Below, one piece after another: positions 8,157 through 17,330 of a stretch of DNA of 30,315 bases (position 1 is the first letter of the stretch; every line of letters starts with the position of its first letter). A program made the position numbers and the translations under genes. Origin of the DNA: a virus; IMG/VR virus record IMGVR_UViG_3300025164_001119, positions 1 through 30,315 of that record. One strand, given 5' to 3'. The notes beneath the pieces were generated by a model. The model did not search any database, was not told the origin of the DNA, and worked only from the letters and a program-made list of their open reading frames with translations.

Positions 8157-8987
8157 ATGGGTGGTGGAAAACCAGCAACACAGACACAGACACAGACACA
8201 AGAGACTAAACCATGGGCGGAGCAGGCACCTTATCTTACGGAACTTTTTGCGCAGGCTCGTCAACAGTTACAGCAGCCAATTCCTTCTTATGTTCCTACA
8301 AGTGCAACTACACAACAGGCGCAAGAAAGGGCAAAGCGTTTTGCTGTGGAGACGGCCCCGCAAACGGGGGAAGCGGCACGTGCTGCTTGGCAGGCGGGGC
8401 TTGCGGCACCGGATGTCATGAGGAATCCAGCTTTGGCCGCAGCAATACAAGGTGCTATTCGTCCCCTAGAACAACAATTTGCAGAACGAACACTACCAGC
8501 CATACGGGGGGAGGCTACGGCAGGTGGGCAGTATGGAGGTAGTAGACAGGGAATTGCGGAAGGGCTTGCGGCTAGGGGGTTAACTGAGGCAACAGGGGAT
8601 ATTACAGCAGATATGTTATCTCGAGCGTATGAGAGCGGATTACGGACGCAAATGCAAGCACTCGGTTTAACACCTACGGTGCAGACAGCACAATTGGTAC
8701 CTGCTGATATTCTAAGTCAAATAGGGGGGCAAGAGACGGCGGAAGCTCGAGCAGCTGCTCTTTATCCGTATCAGCAGGAAGCGGCACAGCTACAGGCATT
8801 TCAGAATTTAATCTCTGGGCAGTATGGTGGAACAGTTACGGGAACGGGTGTGGCAACTGCACCAGGCGCGCGGTCTAGTCCGCTTTCAAATGCGGCAGGT
8901 GGTGCCGCTATAGGTTTTTCCATAACTAAAGAACCTTGGGGGGCCGCAATTGGAGCCCTATCGGGGCTAGTCTTGGGAGGCTTATAA
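8157..8987 (+). CDS. Ejection/internal virion protein with Gly-rich C-terminal membrane-type helix
   Basis: This 276-residue protein opens with MGGGKPATQTQTQTQ and KPWAEQAPYLTELFAQAR, an opening seen in many podovirus virion proteins encoded before the giant ejection protein. The middle is Ala/Gln-rich and helical. The last 30 residues are Gly/Ala-rich and hydrophobic (GGAAIGF, GAAIGALSGLVLGGL), like the glycine-zipper segments that insert into membranes. A role in the channel that carries DNA through the cell envelope is inferred. AGGAG precedes the ATG. Confidence 0.6.
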   Translation: MGGGKPATQTQTQTQETKPWAEQAPYLTELFAQARQQLQQPIPSYVPTSATTQQAQERAKRFAVETAPQTGEAARAAWQAGLAAPDVMRNPALAAAIQGAIRPLEQQFAERTLPAIRGEATAGGQYGGSRQGIAEGLAARGLTEATGDITADMLSRAYESGLRTQMQALGLTPTVQTAQLVPADILSQIGGQETAEARAAALYPYQQEAAQLQAFQNLISGQYGGTVTGTGVATAPGARSSPLSNAAGGAAIGFSITKEPWGAAIGALSGLVLGGL

Positions 8988-8988
8988 T

Positions 8989-9249
8989 ATGGCATTTACA
9001 CCTGATCAAATGTTTAAGGTTTACCAGGCACTAACGAAGGCTGATGATAATCAGTTGATGCAGTTTGCAAGTGTGCTTGGGGGTTTACAACTTCCAGTGC
9101 CACAAGGAACAGGAGCGGCACAAGGGCCACAAGCACCTGAATTACTAAAGACACTGGCACCCGCACCCGCACCGGCACTTCCCTCTACCCCTGGGGTACC
9201 GGTACCCTTAGGTTTAGAGCAAATATTAGGAGGATATAGAAATGCCTGA
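8989..9249 (+). CDS. Small Pro/Ala-rich virion-cluster protein
   Basis: This 86-residue protein starts two bases after the previous stop, with GGGAGG inside the upstream gene. Residues 1-35 look helical (TPDQMFKVYQALTKADDNQLMQFASVL). A Pro/Ala linker (LAPAPAPALPSTPGVPVP) follows, then a short tail. It overlaps the next gene by eight bases, and that protein carries a similar Pro/Ala linker near its N-terminus, so the two may be related or may interact. No family is recognised. Confidence 0.6.
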   Translation: MAFTPDQMFKVYQALTKADDNQLMQFASVLGGLQLPVPQGTGAAQGPQAPELLKTLAPAPAPALPSTPGVPVPLGLEQILGGYRNA

Positions 9250-10123
9250 TGCATACACAAGTGCTTTACAAAGTACACTTTTAGCTGCGCAACCAGGAGG
9301 TGTAGGAGTTCCTGGGATTGCAGCACCCACACTGGCACCTGCGCCTGTAGCTGCCCCTGCGCCTGCGAAAGGTTTAGAGGGCTTAAAAGCTGGATGGTTT
9401 GATTTTCTCAAAGGTGTCAGGGAAAATCCAGAGCAGCAGCAAGCTTTCCTTCGCATGGGTTTACAGTTGCTTCAACCGGTTCAGCCGGGGCAGACAACAG
9501 CTGGGCACGTAAGCCAGGCTGCACTTCAAGGTATGGATTATCTAACACAAGCTAAAGCATTGCAAACGCAAAGGGAGCGGGAAAAGGCAACAGCTGGCCT
9601 GGAAGAACGGAAAGTGGTAGCCATGGAAACTGGTGTAGGGCAGGCCCAAGAGGAACTAAAATTAAAAGAACAAGCCCAAAAAGACGTAGTTGCCGCTGCG
9701 GAGCGAGCGCATAAATTGCAATTAATGCAGATAGATAAAGACGCCCAAATAGCTAAAGTTAAATCGTTGGCTGATAGCGGAGCCCTTACGCAGAAACAAT
9801 TATGGGATAGGGCTGTTGAACTGGCAGGTAAGGTATATGAAGCTGATCGTCCGTTCATGGGGAATGAAGCTTTTGAACTGAAATACCCAAAAGGTGCTAT
9901 AGCACTAGCGCAGGACTATTTTACGCGGATGGGAGGACAACTTTTACCTGTAAAGGAAGCGGGGGAGAAGGAACCGGGCACATTAGGCCTAAAGGGCACA
10001 AAGGGCACAAAAGAAAATCCCCATATACTTAAAACACAACAGGATTATGCTGATGTGAAAGTGACAGAATGGTATATGAATCCGAACACAGGTTTACTGA
10101 CTCAAAAATTAGGGAAACGCTAA
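9242..10123 (+). CDS. Coiled-coil ejection-type virion protein
   Basis: This 293-residue protein starts behind a strong AGGAGG. Residues 15-45 are a Pro/Ala-rich linker, residues 50-80 a compact helical segment (GWFDFLKGVRENPEQQQAFL), and residues 95-185 a long charged Ala/Glu/Lys/Gln helix likely to form a coiled coil. The tail ends in a beta-like segment. Position between the Gly-rich protein and the giant protein fits a second ejection protein. Its TAA shares a base with the ATG of the next gene (TAATG), so the two are translationally coupled. Confidence 0.6.
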   Translation: MPDAYTSALQSTLLAAQPGGVGVPGIAAPTLAPAPVAAPAPAKGLEGLKAGWFDFLKGVRENPEQQQAFLRMGLQLLQPVQPGQTTAGHVSQAALQGMDYLTQAKALQTQREREKATAGLEERKVVAMETGVGQAQEELKLKEQAQKDVVAAAERAHKLQLMQIDKDAQIAKVKSLADSGALTQKQLWDRAVELAGKVYEADRPFMGNEAFELKYPKGAIALAQDYFTRMGGQLLPVKEAGEKEPGTLGLKGTKGTKENPHILKTQQDYADVKVTEWYMNPNTGLLTQKLGKR

Positions 10124-13100
10124 TGCCGTTTAATTTAGTTTTTAATCCTGAAGATGTGTCTGAGCCTGTAGCGCCGGCATTAAAGTTTAGCGTTAAGGAT
10201 GTGTCAGTAGCTCCACCTTTAGTTTTTAATCCTGAAGATGTGTCCGTGGAGCGTCCCTCTATCTTAACGGATGCGCAAAAAGGACTTGCCCGTATTGGAG
10301 AAATGTTTCCTGGGGTGCCAAGGTCTATAGCGCAAATACCTGCCATTGCTCGGCGTGTTGGTGTTACGATGGCGGATGTGGGTAAGGAAATTTGGGAGGC
10401 TAAATATGGGCAATATGGGCCACCACCTGATGTAGAACCAGCAGCGCAGCAATTATTGCAAGAAGCAGAAACTATTGAAAAGGAAGCAGAAATCCGTTGG
10501 CCCCGTCAGTATAAAGGAGTAGAGGATATACAAAATGTAGGTGATATTGCTGGGTACACGAAACAATTGCTGGAGGAAAACGTTCCTCTCCTACTTGGTT
10601 CCTTCGGAACGGGGGCTCTGGCGCGAGGCGTGGCAGCACGCACACTTACAAAGAAAAGAGGGGCGGAAATATTACAAGGTAAGGCCGCCCAGAAGCTACT
10701 ACAGAAAGCCGAAGAGAAAGGGCTGGCAGCCGGGGCGGCGGCGCTCGGGACCGCTTATGGGGTTTCAAGTGTTGTTTCTGAGCAGGAAAAGGCTGGGGTA
10801 GCCAGGGCACCTTCGGTGACAGTACCGGCTGCTATTGTAATGGGGCAGTTGGAGAAATTACCTATCTTAACCTTAGCAAAACAGCTTGGGCTTGCGCGAA
10901 CTGCCGAGAAAGAGGTAATAGCACAATTAGCAAAGAAAGGTGTAATAGCGCGTATGGCTGGTGGGCTTGTGGTTGTTGGAACACAGGAAGCTATTACGGA
11001 AAGTTTGCAGGAAGTAACTGCAATTGTAGCTAGAAAGATTGTTGATCCTGCCTATGAGCTTATGGGGGAAGAGGCTCAGAGGCGGATGCTTAATGCTGCG
11101 GTGGGGGGCTTTCTACCTGGGGGTATTATGGGAGGTGTTGCGGGGGCTATACAGCGCCCGGCGGGCATTAAGGTTTCCCGGAAGGATGTGGCGGCGGCGT
11201 TGGCGTTGGCGGTCACGCCCGCCATAACGCCCGTGGCGGCGGCGGAACCAATGGGGGCCCCAATGGCCATGCCCCCGCAAGTCACGCCCACGGCGGCACC
11301 CACACCGCCCCCGGTGGCCATGCCCATGCCCACACCGTCCACAATGCCCACGGCGGCCATGCCCACGGGTGTGGTGGCACCCACGGCGGCCACGGCACCC
11401 ACAATGCCCTCGGCCTATGAGGGATTATCTCCAGATGCAATCCAGGCTAAGGCCCAAGAAATCTTAGCGGGAGCCCTACAAGTGCCTTCGCCGGATATTT
11501 TTGCTACTTCCTCTATATCATCTTTGCTGCCTTCTACTACTTCAAGATTAGATATCAATCGCCCCTTACAAGGACCACCGGCAAGTGCCTCAGAAGCATT
11601 GGCGCGTATCTTGCCGATTGTAGTTGGACCGCTCACGGCTAGGGCGGTACAAAACACCTTGTTCGATAGCCCACTACAGGCAGGCACTGTGGCAACTTTT
11701 GGGTTTGCACGTACAGCGGAAGAAACACAAGAGCTTGAGAATGCAAAGAAGGATTTAGCTCAGGCAGTGGCACCGGAAGTAATAGTTTCGATTAGGCAGT
11801 ATATGAAGCAGGAAGCCCTTCGCATTATTGTGCGTGCGGAGAGGGGGGAAAATTTACGACAGCTTACGCAATCTGTGTTGCAGAAGATAGCTCCTGACAT
11901 GAAGATAGTGCTATCTGCTGGTGGCTTACGCAAGACAGCAAAGCATTTAGGTATAAGGGATACTGGGACAGCTAGGGGTTCAAGTCTCAGGTTAGCCGAT
12001 GGTACAGTTATTTTAGAACTTTCAGCCCAAACACATGATTTTTTAAGCGGAAAGGCTAGCGCAAAGGAAAAGGGCCAAGCACTTAATACTTATTGGCATG
12101 AGCTAGGCCATGCTGTTGTAAAACATTTTTGGCATACCGCAGATCAACGAACCAAAGATGCTGTCTGGGGGGAATACTCAACATACCTCTTAGGACTCTT
12201 AGATCGTCCTATTCTAGATTTTCTTCGCGGTGCTACAACTCCGGCATCTTTTGAACTTCGGGTTGATGAGTTACAGAAAAGTGATATGCTTAATCAAACC
12301 CTAGCTGATTTTCTTAAAATGCAATATAAGCGTAAGTTACAAATTATGCCCCCTGAAGTAGCGGCGAATGAGGCGCTCTATTTAATTGACTTTGATGAAT
12401 ACTTAGCAGAACAATTTGCCATGTGGGCGGCACGAAGGGCGGTCCCAACCACATTGGCACAGCAGTTTTACGCAAAAGCTGTACAGGCATTACGGAACAT
12501 ATATGCACAGACGAAGGCAATAGGTAAGCCCCACCAGATGTTTGAGGCCTGGATGGAGAGTCAAGTATTACGTCAAAAGGGGCAGGCTCAGATTACCACT
12601 GGTGGTGTAACCCTAGCTGTACCTGTTGAAGTGGAATTTGCGGCCAAGATGCTAGGGGAAAGGATTGCGTCCTTTGGAAGTGACGAACAGCAGATACTTA
12701 ATAGTCTTGTTCGTTTTAATAAATTTACCCGCTGGATGCTTTCACTAACACAAAATATCCAGCGCAATAGGGGTGTTCCTGGGGGGCAGGAATATCTTGA
12801 ACGTGTTCATGATTGGTGGTCTGAGAAGGGGCTGTGGACAACGAAGGCAACCCAAAGGCTGCGTGAATGGCCGGGGAACAAAACAGAAAAGGCAAGATAT
12901 GCAAATTTACTTCTAGAAGCTACGCAGAAAAGTGACCTTTTGGCTCGGCGATTAACAACTGCGGAATTACAAAAACTCTTTCAGAAGCATAATCTTAGTG
13001 TGAGGTTTGTTGCGCATTACTTCCAGCTTGATAATGATTTTCGGAGCGCCTTAGATGAATTGTATAGTGTCTTAAAGAAAGATGCTGAAACACAATTTAG

Positions 13101-15366
13101 TGCGAATCCTGTTGCATTACAAAACGCAGTACAGGAATTAGATAAGGAGTTTGAAAACTTGAAGGATAGGAATTATTTTCCTCAGCCACGTTTTGGTGCC
13201 TTCTGGGTTCGAGTTCAGAAGAAGGGGGTAACAACAGCCTTTTATACCTATGAGTCTAGACGGGATATGGAACAAGCACTACAGGACGAACTTAGTAAAG
13301 GAAAGGCTTTTGATGAGATAATAACAGGTGGTAAGTTTAGCGAGGAAGTTAGAGTTTTCCAGGGGATGCCTCGCCTCTTGGTAAAGGCCTTGCAGGATAG
13401 ACTCACCTTGACTCCGGAACAAACAAATGAACTAGCACTTATGCTGCATGAGTTAGCGCCAGGGCAAAGCTATAAAAAGCATCTAATACGGCGGAAGGGA
13501 ATTGCAGGTTTTAGTACTGATGTGCAACGTGCTTATGGTTCATATTTTATGCACTTCAGCAATCATATTGCAAGGGTGAAACATTCCGGGGATATGTTAG
13601 ATGCTATTAAACGGCTGGAAAATCACATAAAAGATTTAAGCAACGAACATGCTACCCAGAGTGTCGAAGTCGCAGATTTACTTAGTTATTTACGGCGGCA
13701 CTATGATTACATGATGAATCCTGGGGAAGAATGGTCAAACCTTAAGGCTATTGCTTTCCTTGTTCATTTAGGGCTTGTTCCCATAAGTGCTGCGGCCAAT
13801 CTTGCACAGTTACCCTTAGTGACTTTCCCCCATCTATCGAAACAATATGGATATGTAAAAGCTGCTAAATACCTAATAGGGAGTTCAACTCTATTGCGAC
13901 AAAGTTGGACGAAAAGGGCTAAATTGAGCCTACAGCTTAATGCCGCTATTACACGGGGGATAGAAGCAGGCCCATTATCGGAATCCCAAGCAAAAGACCT
14001 TGCATCTTTGAGTGAAGGCTCTACACTTGCCCGATTGCTTCCCGGAACTTGGTTTGGCCGCGCAGAAACGGCTCAAGTTTTGCGCACAGCTTCGACCATA
14101 GCAGCCTTTTCTTTTCACGTTACGGAGCAAACTAATCGCTATATCACTTTCGTTGCGGCATGGCAACTTGCTATTGATACTATGTTGAAGCAAACTTTCC
14201 CCAACGAACGAAAGCGGCAACTTGCTATTGAACAGCTTACGCCTGAACTTCAGACAACACTTCTGGATGCAGCATACCGTAAGGCTTTAGAGAGTACGCA
14301 AACAACACAACTGATTTACGCGCGTTGGGACCAAGCAGAATTTATGCGTGGGCGTGCTGGCGCACTTACAATTTTTATGAAATACCCCCAGGGCATGCTG
14401 CACTTTGTGTATGCTGATCCTGCTCGGTGGCGCTATCTTGTCCTATTAGGTTTAACTGTTGGTCTCAAGGGGCTTCCTGGTGCCGAAGATATAATGAAAA
14501 TGATAGATTTTGGTGGAACAAAATTACGTGAGATGCTAGGGCTTCCTAACCCCAAGGTAACTGTTGAGTTGGAAATACGGAAACAGCTAAAAGGAATAAA
14601 TGTAGACCCAGATTTATTTCTACATGGTACAAGTTATTATGCCTTTGGGTTACCTGGGTTGGCGGACAAACTTGGATTGACTTTTCCCGAGGTAAATTTG
14701 GGAGCACCCCTTAGCATGGGTAATATTATTCCCGGTCTTGATGCACTTCTCGGTCCATCAAAGGATTTTTCAACTACTGTAGGGCGCACAGGAGCGGATG
14801 CGGTTGGGGCTTTCTTCGCCATCCCCCTTAACATTATGCAAGCCTTGGGAAGTGATGAGCCGAATCTACAGAAACGCTGGGAACGGGCAATGCCTACGGA
14901 AATGCGTAATCTTTCAAAGGCCGAGCGTTATTTCACCGAAGGGAAGGAAATAGATGCGGGGGGGCATACTGTCGTACATTTTGATGTGAGAAATCCTCAG
15001 CACCTAGCGGAGATTGTGGCACAGACACTAGGCGCACCACCTACCCGCCTGCGGCAGGAACAGGAAGCCCGTAGAATGGAATATGAAGCGGGTCAGTATT
15101 GGATGACACGCCGGGGTGTGCTAACTAGACAATGGGTAGTAGCAATGGAATCTGAAGATAGGGAGGTACTTGCTGATGCAAACGCAGCCATTGAGAAGTA
15201 CAATGCAACTGTTCCTTATTCGCAGTTGGTGTTGAGTGGAAAAACCCTGGGCGAAAGCCGCAAAGCATTCCGTATGCAGGAGATTAAGGAGGCAGCCGGG
15301 GTCTCGGGTGGCATACGTTTGAGACCTCTAAAGGAAGAAATAGAGCAAACATTTAGGGAACCATAG
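10123..15366 (+). CDS. Giant ejection (polyvalent-type) protein with HELGH metallopeptidase domain
   Basis: At 1747 residues this is the largest protein here and the last of the virion cluster, the usual place for the protein injected with the DNA. The start at 10123 follows the TAATG overlap. Residues 1-45 hold repeated FNPEDVS motifs. Residues about 365-430 are a Pro/Ala/Thr/Met-rich linker. A zinc-peptidase motif HELGH lies at residues 659-663, with glutamates at 759 and 763 (DEYLAEQF) as candidate third ligand, as in gluzincins. The last 600 residues are helical with hydrophobic segments (e.g. VHLGLVPISAAANLAQLPLV), resembling C-terminal domains of large polyvalent phage proteins. Likely jobs are channel formation and cutting of host or virion proteins; both are inferred. 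Confidence 0.75.
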   Translation: MPFNLVFNPEDVSEPVAPALKFSVKDVSVAPPLVFNPEDVSVERPSILTDAQKGLARIGEMFPGVPRSIAQIPAIARRVGVTMADVGKEIWEAKYGQYGPPPDVEPAAQQLLQEAETIEKEAEIRWPRQYKGVEDIQNVGDIAGYTKQLLEENVPLLLGSFGTGALARGVAARTLTKKRGAEILQGKAAQKLLQKAEEKGLAAGAAALGTAYGVSSVVSEQEKAGVARAPSVTVPAAIVMGQLEKLPILTLAKQLGLARTAEKEVIAQLAKKGVIARMAGGLVVVGTQEAITESLQEVTAIVARKIVDPAYELMGEEAQRRMLNAAVGGFLPGGIMGGVAGAIQRPAGIKVSRKDVAAALALAVTPAITPVAAAEPMGAPMAMPPQVTPTAAPTPPPVAMPMPTPSTMPTAAMPTGVVAPTAATAPTMPSAYEGLSPDAIQAKAQEILAGALQVPSPDIFATSSISSLLPSTTSRLDINRPLQGPPASASEALARILPIVVGPLTARAVQNTLFDSPLQAGTVATFGFARTAEETQELENAKKDLAQAVAPEVIVSIRQYMKQEALRIIVRAERGENLRQLTQSVLQKIAPDMKIVLSAGGLRKTAKHLGIRDTGTARGSSLRLADGTVILELSAQTHDFLSGKASAKEKGQALNTYWHELGHAVVKHFWHTADQRTKDAVWGEYSTYLLGLLDRPILDFLRGATTPASFELRVDELQKSDMLNQTLADFLKMQYKRKLQIMPPEVAANEALYLIDFDEYLAEQFAMWAARRAVPTTLAQQFYAKAVQALRNIYAQTKAIGKPHQMFEAWMESQVLRQKGQAQITTGGVTLAVPVEVEFAAKMLGERIASFGSDEQQILNSLVRFNKFTRWMLSLTQNIQRNRGVPGGQEYLERVHDWWSEKGLWTTKATQRLREWPGNKTEKARYANLLLEATQKSDLLARRLTTAELQKLFQKHNLSVRFVAHYFQLDNDFRSALDELYSVLKKDAETQFSANPVALQNAVQELDKEFENLKDRNYFPQPRFGAFWVRVQKKGVTTAFYTYESRRDMEQALQDELSKGKAFDEIITGGKFSEEVRVFQGMPRLLVKALQDRLTLTPEQTNELALMLHELAPGQSYKKHLIRRKGIAGFSTDVQRAYGSYFMHFSNHIARVKHSGDMLDAIKRLENHIKDLSNEHATQSVEVADLLSYLRRHYDYMMNPGEEWSNLKAIAFLVHLGLVPISAAANLAQLPLVTFPHLSKQYGYVKAAKYLIGSSTLLRQSWTKRAKLSLQLNAAITRGIEAGPLSESQAKDLASLSEGSTLARLLPGTWFGRAETAQVLRTASTIAAFSFHVTEQTNRYITFVAAWQLAIDTMLKQTFPNERKRQLAIEQLTPELQTTLLDAAYRKALESTQTTQLIYARWDQAEFMRGRAGALTIFMKYPQGMLHFVYADPARWRYLVLLGLTVGLKGLPGAEDIMKMIDFGGTKLREMLGLPNPKVTVELEIRKQLKGINVDPDLFLHGTSYYAFGLPGLADKLGLTFPEVNLGAPLSMGNIIPGLDALLGPSKDFSTTVGRTGADAVGAFFAIPLNIMQALGSDEPNLQKRWERAMPTEMRNLSKAERYFTEGKEIDAGGHTVVHFDVRNPQHLAEIVAQTLGAPPTRLRQEQEARRMEYEAGQYWMTRRGVLTRQWVVAMESEDREVLADANAAIEKYNATVPYSQLVLSGKTLGESRKAFRMQEIKEAAGVSGGIRLRPLKEEIEQTFREP
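10134..10244 (+). repeat. 27-base direct repeat encoding the VFNPEDVS motif
   Basis: An identical 27-base sequence occurs at 10134-10160 and 10218-10244, 84 bases (28 codons) apart, both in frame at the N-terminus of the giant protein. A diverged third unit (KFSVKDVS) lies between them. Confidence 0.85.
11195..11412 (+). repeat. Low-complexity GC-rich linker repeat in the giant protein gene
   Basis: Short units related to GCCCACGGCGGC and ATGCCCAC recur throughout this stretch. They encode a Pro/Ala/Thr/Met-rich linker between the N-terminal region and the peptidase region. The GC content is far above that of the flanking gene. Confidence 0.8.
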
Positions 15367-16567
15367 GCCGGTTTTTAGCCGCAAAACTATCATAGACAAT
15401 TACGCGCTGTCCTGTCTGTTTGATCCCGATAAGACCGGCGGATAGGGCAGCCTGTAAGCCCTTTCCTATTTCATCCATGCCTAGTGTGTGGAACAATTCT
15501 CTGTACAAAAGTTCTCTATCTATTGCTGTATGCTGTTGAACGATATTATAAACTGTTTCGGAAGCCTTTGCCTCCGGGCTACGCCCGATGAGGCTAAAAA
15601 CCTTTGACATATCTTTTTCCACAGTATTCATATAAGTAAGAGCTTCCTCTAAATCTTCCTGAAGAATGATTAGCTGATCCCGTTTGCTAGCTGCCAGTAC
15701 AATAGCTAGTTTATGTAGATGGGTCTGTTTTCGTGCCACATAACCCCCCCAGATATGTTCAGCTAACCCAGCACATCCTTTTTCATAATGCTCTGCATAC
15801 CAACGTTCACCCCAAAGGGTAGCATCTGGGTGTAAGGTATATTCGCCTACAAGGGTAGAGATGTGTTCAAGGTCTCGGATTAAAGCTTGGGCTTTCAGTT
15901 GGAAATCTTTAGGTAGTACGGAACCTGGATAGGCGACAAGTTTACGCTTTTTTTCCGCATAGACGAAGATGCAACGGGATGTAAAACCTCCGCCGATCAT
16001 ATAATCAGGCATATTGCCCGCAAGCCAGGCAGGTGTAGTACAGGCTAGGATATTAACCCAAGGATTTACTATAGTATCCTTGCCTTGCGTTTTTGTTTCC
16101 TTTTCCCAAGTGCCTAGCTGCCCATCCCAGAGAGTAACAAGAACATCCACCATCTCACGGTCAGAGGGGTTTAAGAATGTACCTAATTCAGAGCTTACAA
16201 TAGTAACGCAAGACATAGGGATAAATGTCTGGCCGTCTGGGAGTGGAACTTCTACAGTTGAGGCGGCTAAAGCCTGAGTCAATGCTTGCCATGTTACAGC
16301 ATCGGGGCCAAACTGTATACCGGGGACTTCCCTTAGTAGACGCATACCTATGCTGGCTGTAGTAGATTTGCTAACAATCCCAGGCGGAGCTGTAAAGATA
16401 ATGTAGAAGTTAGGTGTCCACTGAAAGTATCCTTGGTCGATCCAAACCCGGCGGCGCAGAGCACCTGCAATACAACTGACTGCGGTCCAAAAGTGAAAGT
16501 TTTCTGGTGCTTCGCTAAGTGAGGAATACTCTAGATAAGATTGTATCCAATTATTGCTAAGACGCAT
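15353..16567 (-). CDS. DUF3987-like phage ATPase/helicase-type protein
   Basis: This 404-residue protein resembles the phage DUF3987/primase-helicase group: FHFWTAVSCIAGALRRRVWI near the N-terminus, then a P-loop-like APPGIVSKST at residues 60-69 followed by a helix, and a beta core with CVTIVSSELGTF. The P-loop departs from the consensus because the glycine before the lysine is a serine. The C-terminal 100 residues look like winged-helix segments. It lies next to the polymerase genes, so a helicase or helicase-loading role in replication is likely. Its 3' end overlaps the convergent giant protein gene by 14 bases. Only a weak ribosome site (GGGAA) is seen. Confidence 0.65.
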   Translation of the reverse strand: MRLSNNWIQSYLEYSSLSEAPENFHFWTAVSCIAGALRRRVWIDQGYFQWTPNFYIIFTAPPGIVSKSTTASIGMRLLREVPGIQFGPDAVTWQALTQALAASTVEVPLPDGQTFIPMSCVTIVSSELGTFLNPSDREMVDVLVTLWDGQLGTWEKETKTQGKDTIVNPWVNILACTTPAWLAGNMPDYMIGGGFTSRCIFVYAEKKRKLVAYPGSVLPKDFQLKAQALIRDLEHISTLVGEYTLHPDATLWGERWYAEHYEKGCAGLAEHIWGGYVARKQTHLHKLAIVLAASKRDQLIILQEDLEEALTYMNTVEKDMSKVFSLIGRSPEAKASETVYNIVQQHTAIDRELLYRELFHTLGMDEIGKGLQAALSAGLIGIKQTGQRVIVYDSFAAKNRPMVP

Positions 16568-16610
16568 TTGGTTTTCCCGTGGTTTAATTATATCCTATAT
16601 GGAGCTTAAA

Positions 16611-17330
16611 TTACCAGTTTACTTTTTTACAATCCCCCCAGGAAACTGTACTTGTCTTGAGCCCTACACCAATGACAAGGGGATCGGTGTAGGGTATGGT
16701 AATGCTTAGTTGTTGTTTTATCTTGGGTAACAGGGCAGAGGTTTGTTTAGTAGGAAATTGTAAAACAAGGGAATCATGCACTTGAAGGAGCAATTGCACT
16801 TGTGGTAGGTTTTGGAAGATATTCCTCAATCCATGATTTATGACAATGGCAACTGTTGATTGCGGAACCCAAGCAAGGGCTTCCGGTAGGGTATTTTCTA
16901 TCCGCGAGAAGTAAAAACGACGAAAGCCAAAAGCATTCCAAACCGTTCGCGTCTGCATAAGAGACTCTTGTGTTCGCCGATGCCAAGCGAGGATTCTGGG
17001 GTGCATCTGAAACCAGCGGCGTTGTAGGTATTCAGCCTGCGCAATAGTAAGGCCACAACCTTTTGCGCAGGTGCGAGCTTTTCCACCATAGTTTGTTAGG
17101 TGTATGAATTTCTTCCCTATCGCCCTCTGTGTGGGAGACACAGCGGTTGTGTTGTATAGTAGCTTTGCATTCTCCATATGGATATCAATGCCGGCCCGTA
17201 GCATATCCTTTAGTTCCACATCCTCGGCTTCCCAGACTACAACCTGTAAATCTGCCCTATCTAGGTCACAATCACCTATGGTATAGCCCGAATCGGGAAC
17301 AAACATTTTTCGTACATTCGGCAGCTTCAT
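16611..17330 (-). CDS. polA: Family A DNA polymerase, C-terminal part (palm and fingers)
   Basis: This 239-residue protein holds the catalytic core of a family A polymerase: motif A DLDRADLQ (Asp22, with Asp27 in place of the usual Glu), motif B R69-x3-K73 leading to NYG at 80-82, and motif C VHDSL (Asp186). The position equal to Phe762 of E. coli Pol I is His77, as in many phage enzymes. It lacks the first part of the palm, which is encoded by the gene just upstream in the same frame, one TAA codon away. AGGAG lies eight bases before its ATG, so separate translation is plausible. It cannot be a full polymerase alone and should pair with the upstream product. Confidence 0.85.
   Translation of the reverse strand: MKLPNVRKMFVPDSGYTIGDCDLDRADLQVVVWEAEDVELKDMLRAGIDIHMENAKLLYNTTAVSPTQRAIGKKFIHLTNYGGKARTCAKGCGLTIAQAEYLQRRWFQMHPRILAWHRRTQESLMQTRTVWNAFGFRRFYFSRIENTLPEALAWVPQSTVAIVINHGLRNIFQNLPQVQLLLQVHDSLVLQFPTKQTSALLPKIKQQLSITIPYTDPLVIGVGLKTSTVSWGDCKKVNW

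Noticed and set aside
16568-16610. Leftward promoter with TATAAT before the DUF3987-like gene
   Set aside because: The -10 box is perfect, but no -35 match stands at 16-18 bases and the stretch is AT-rich by composition.
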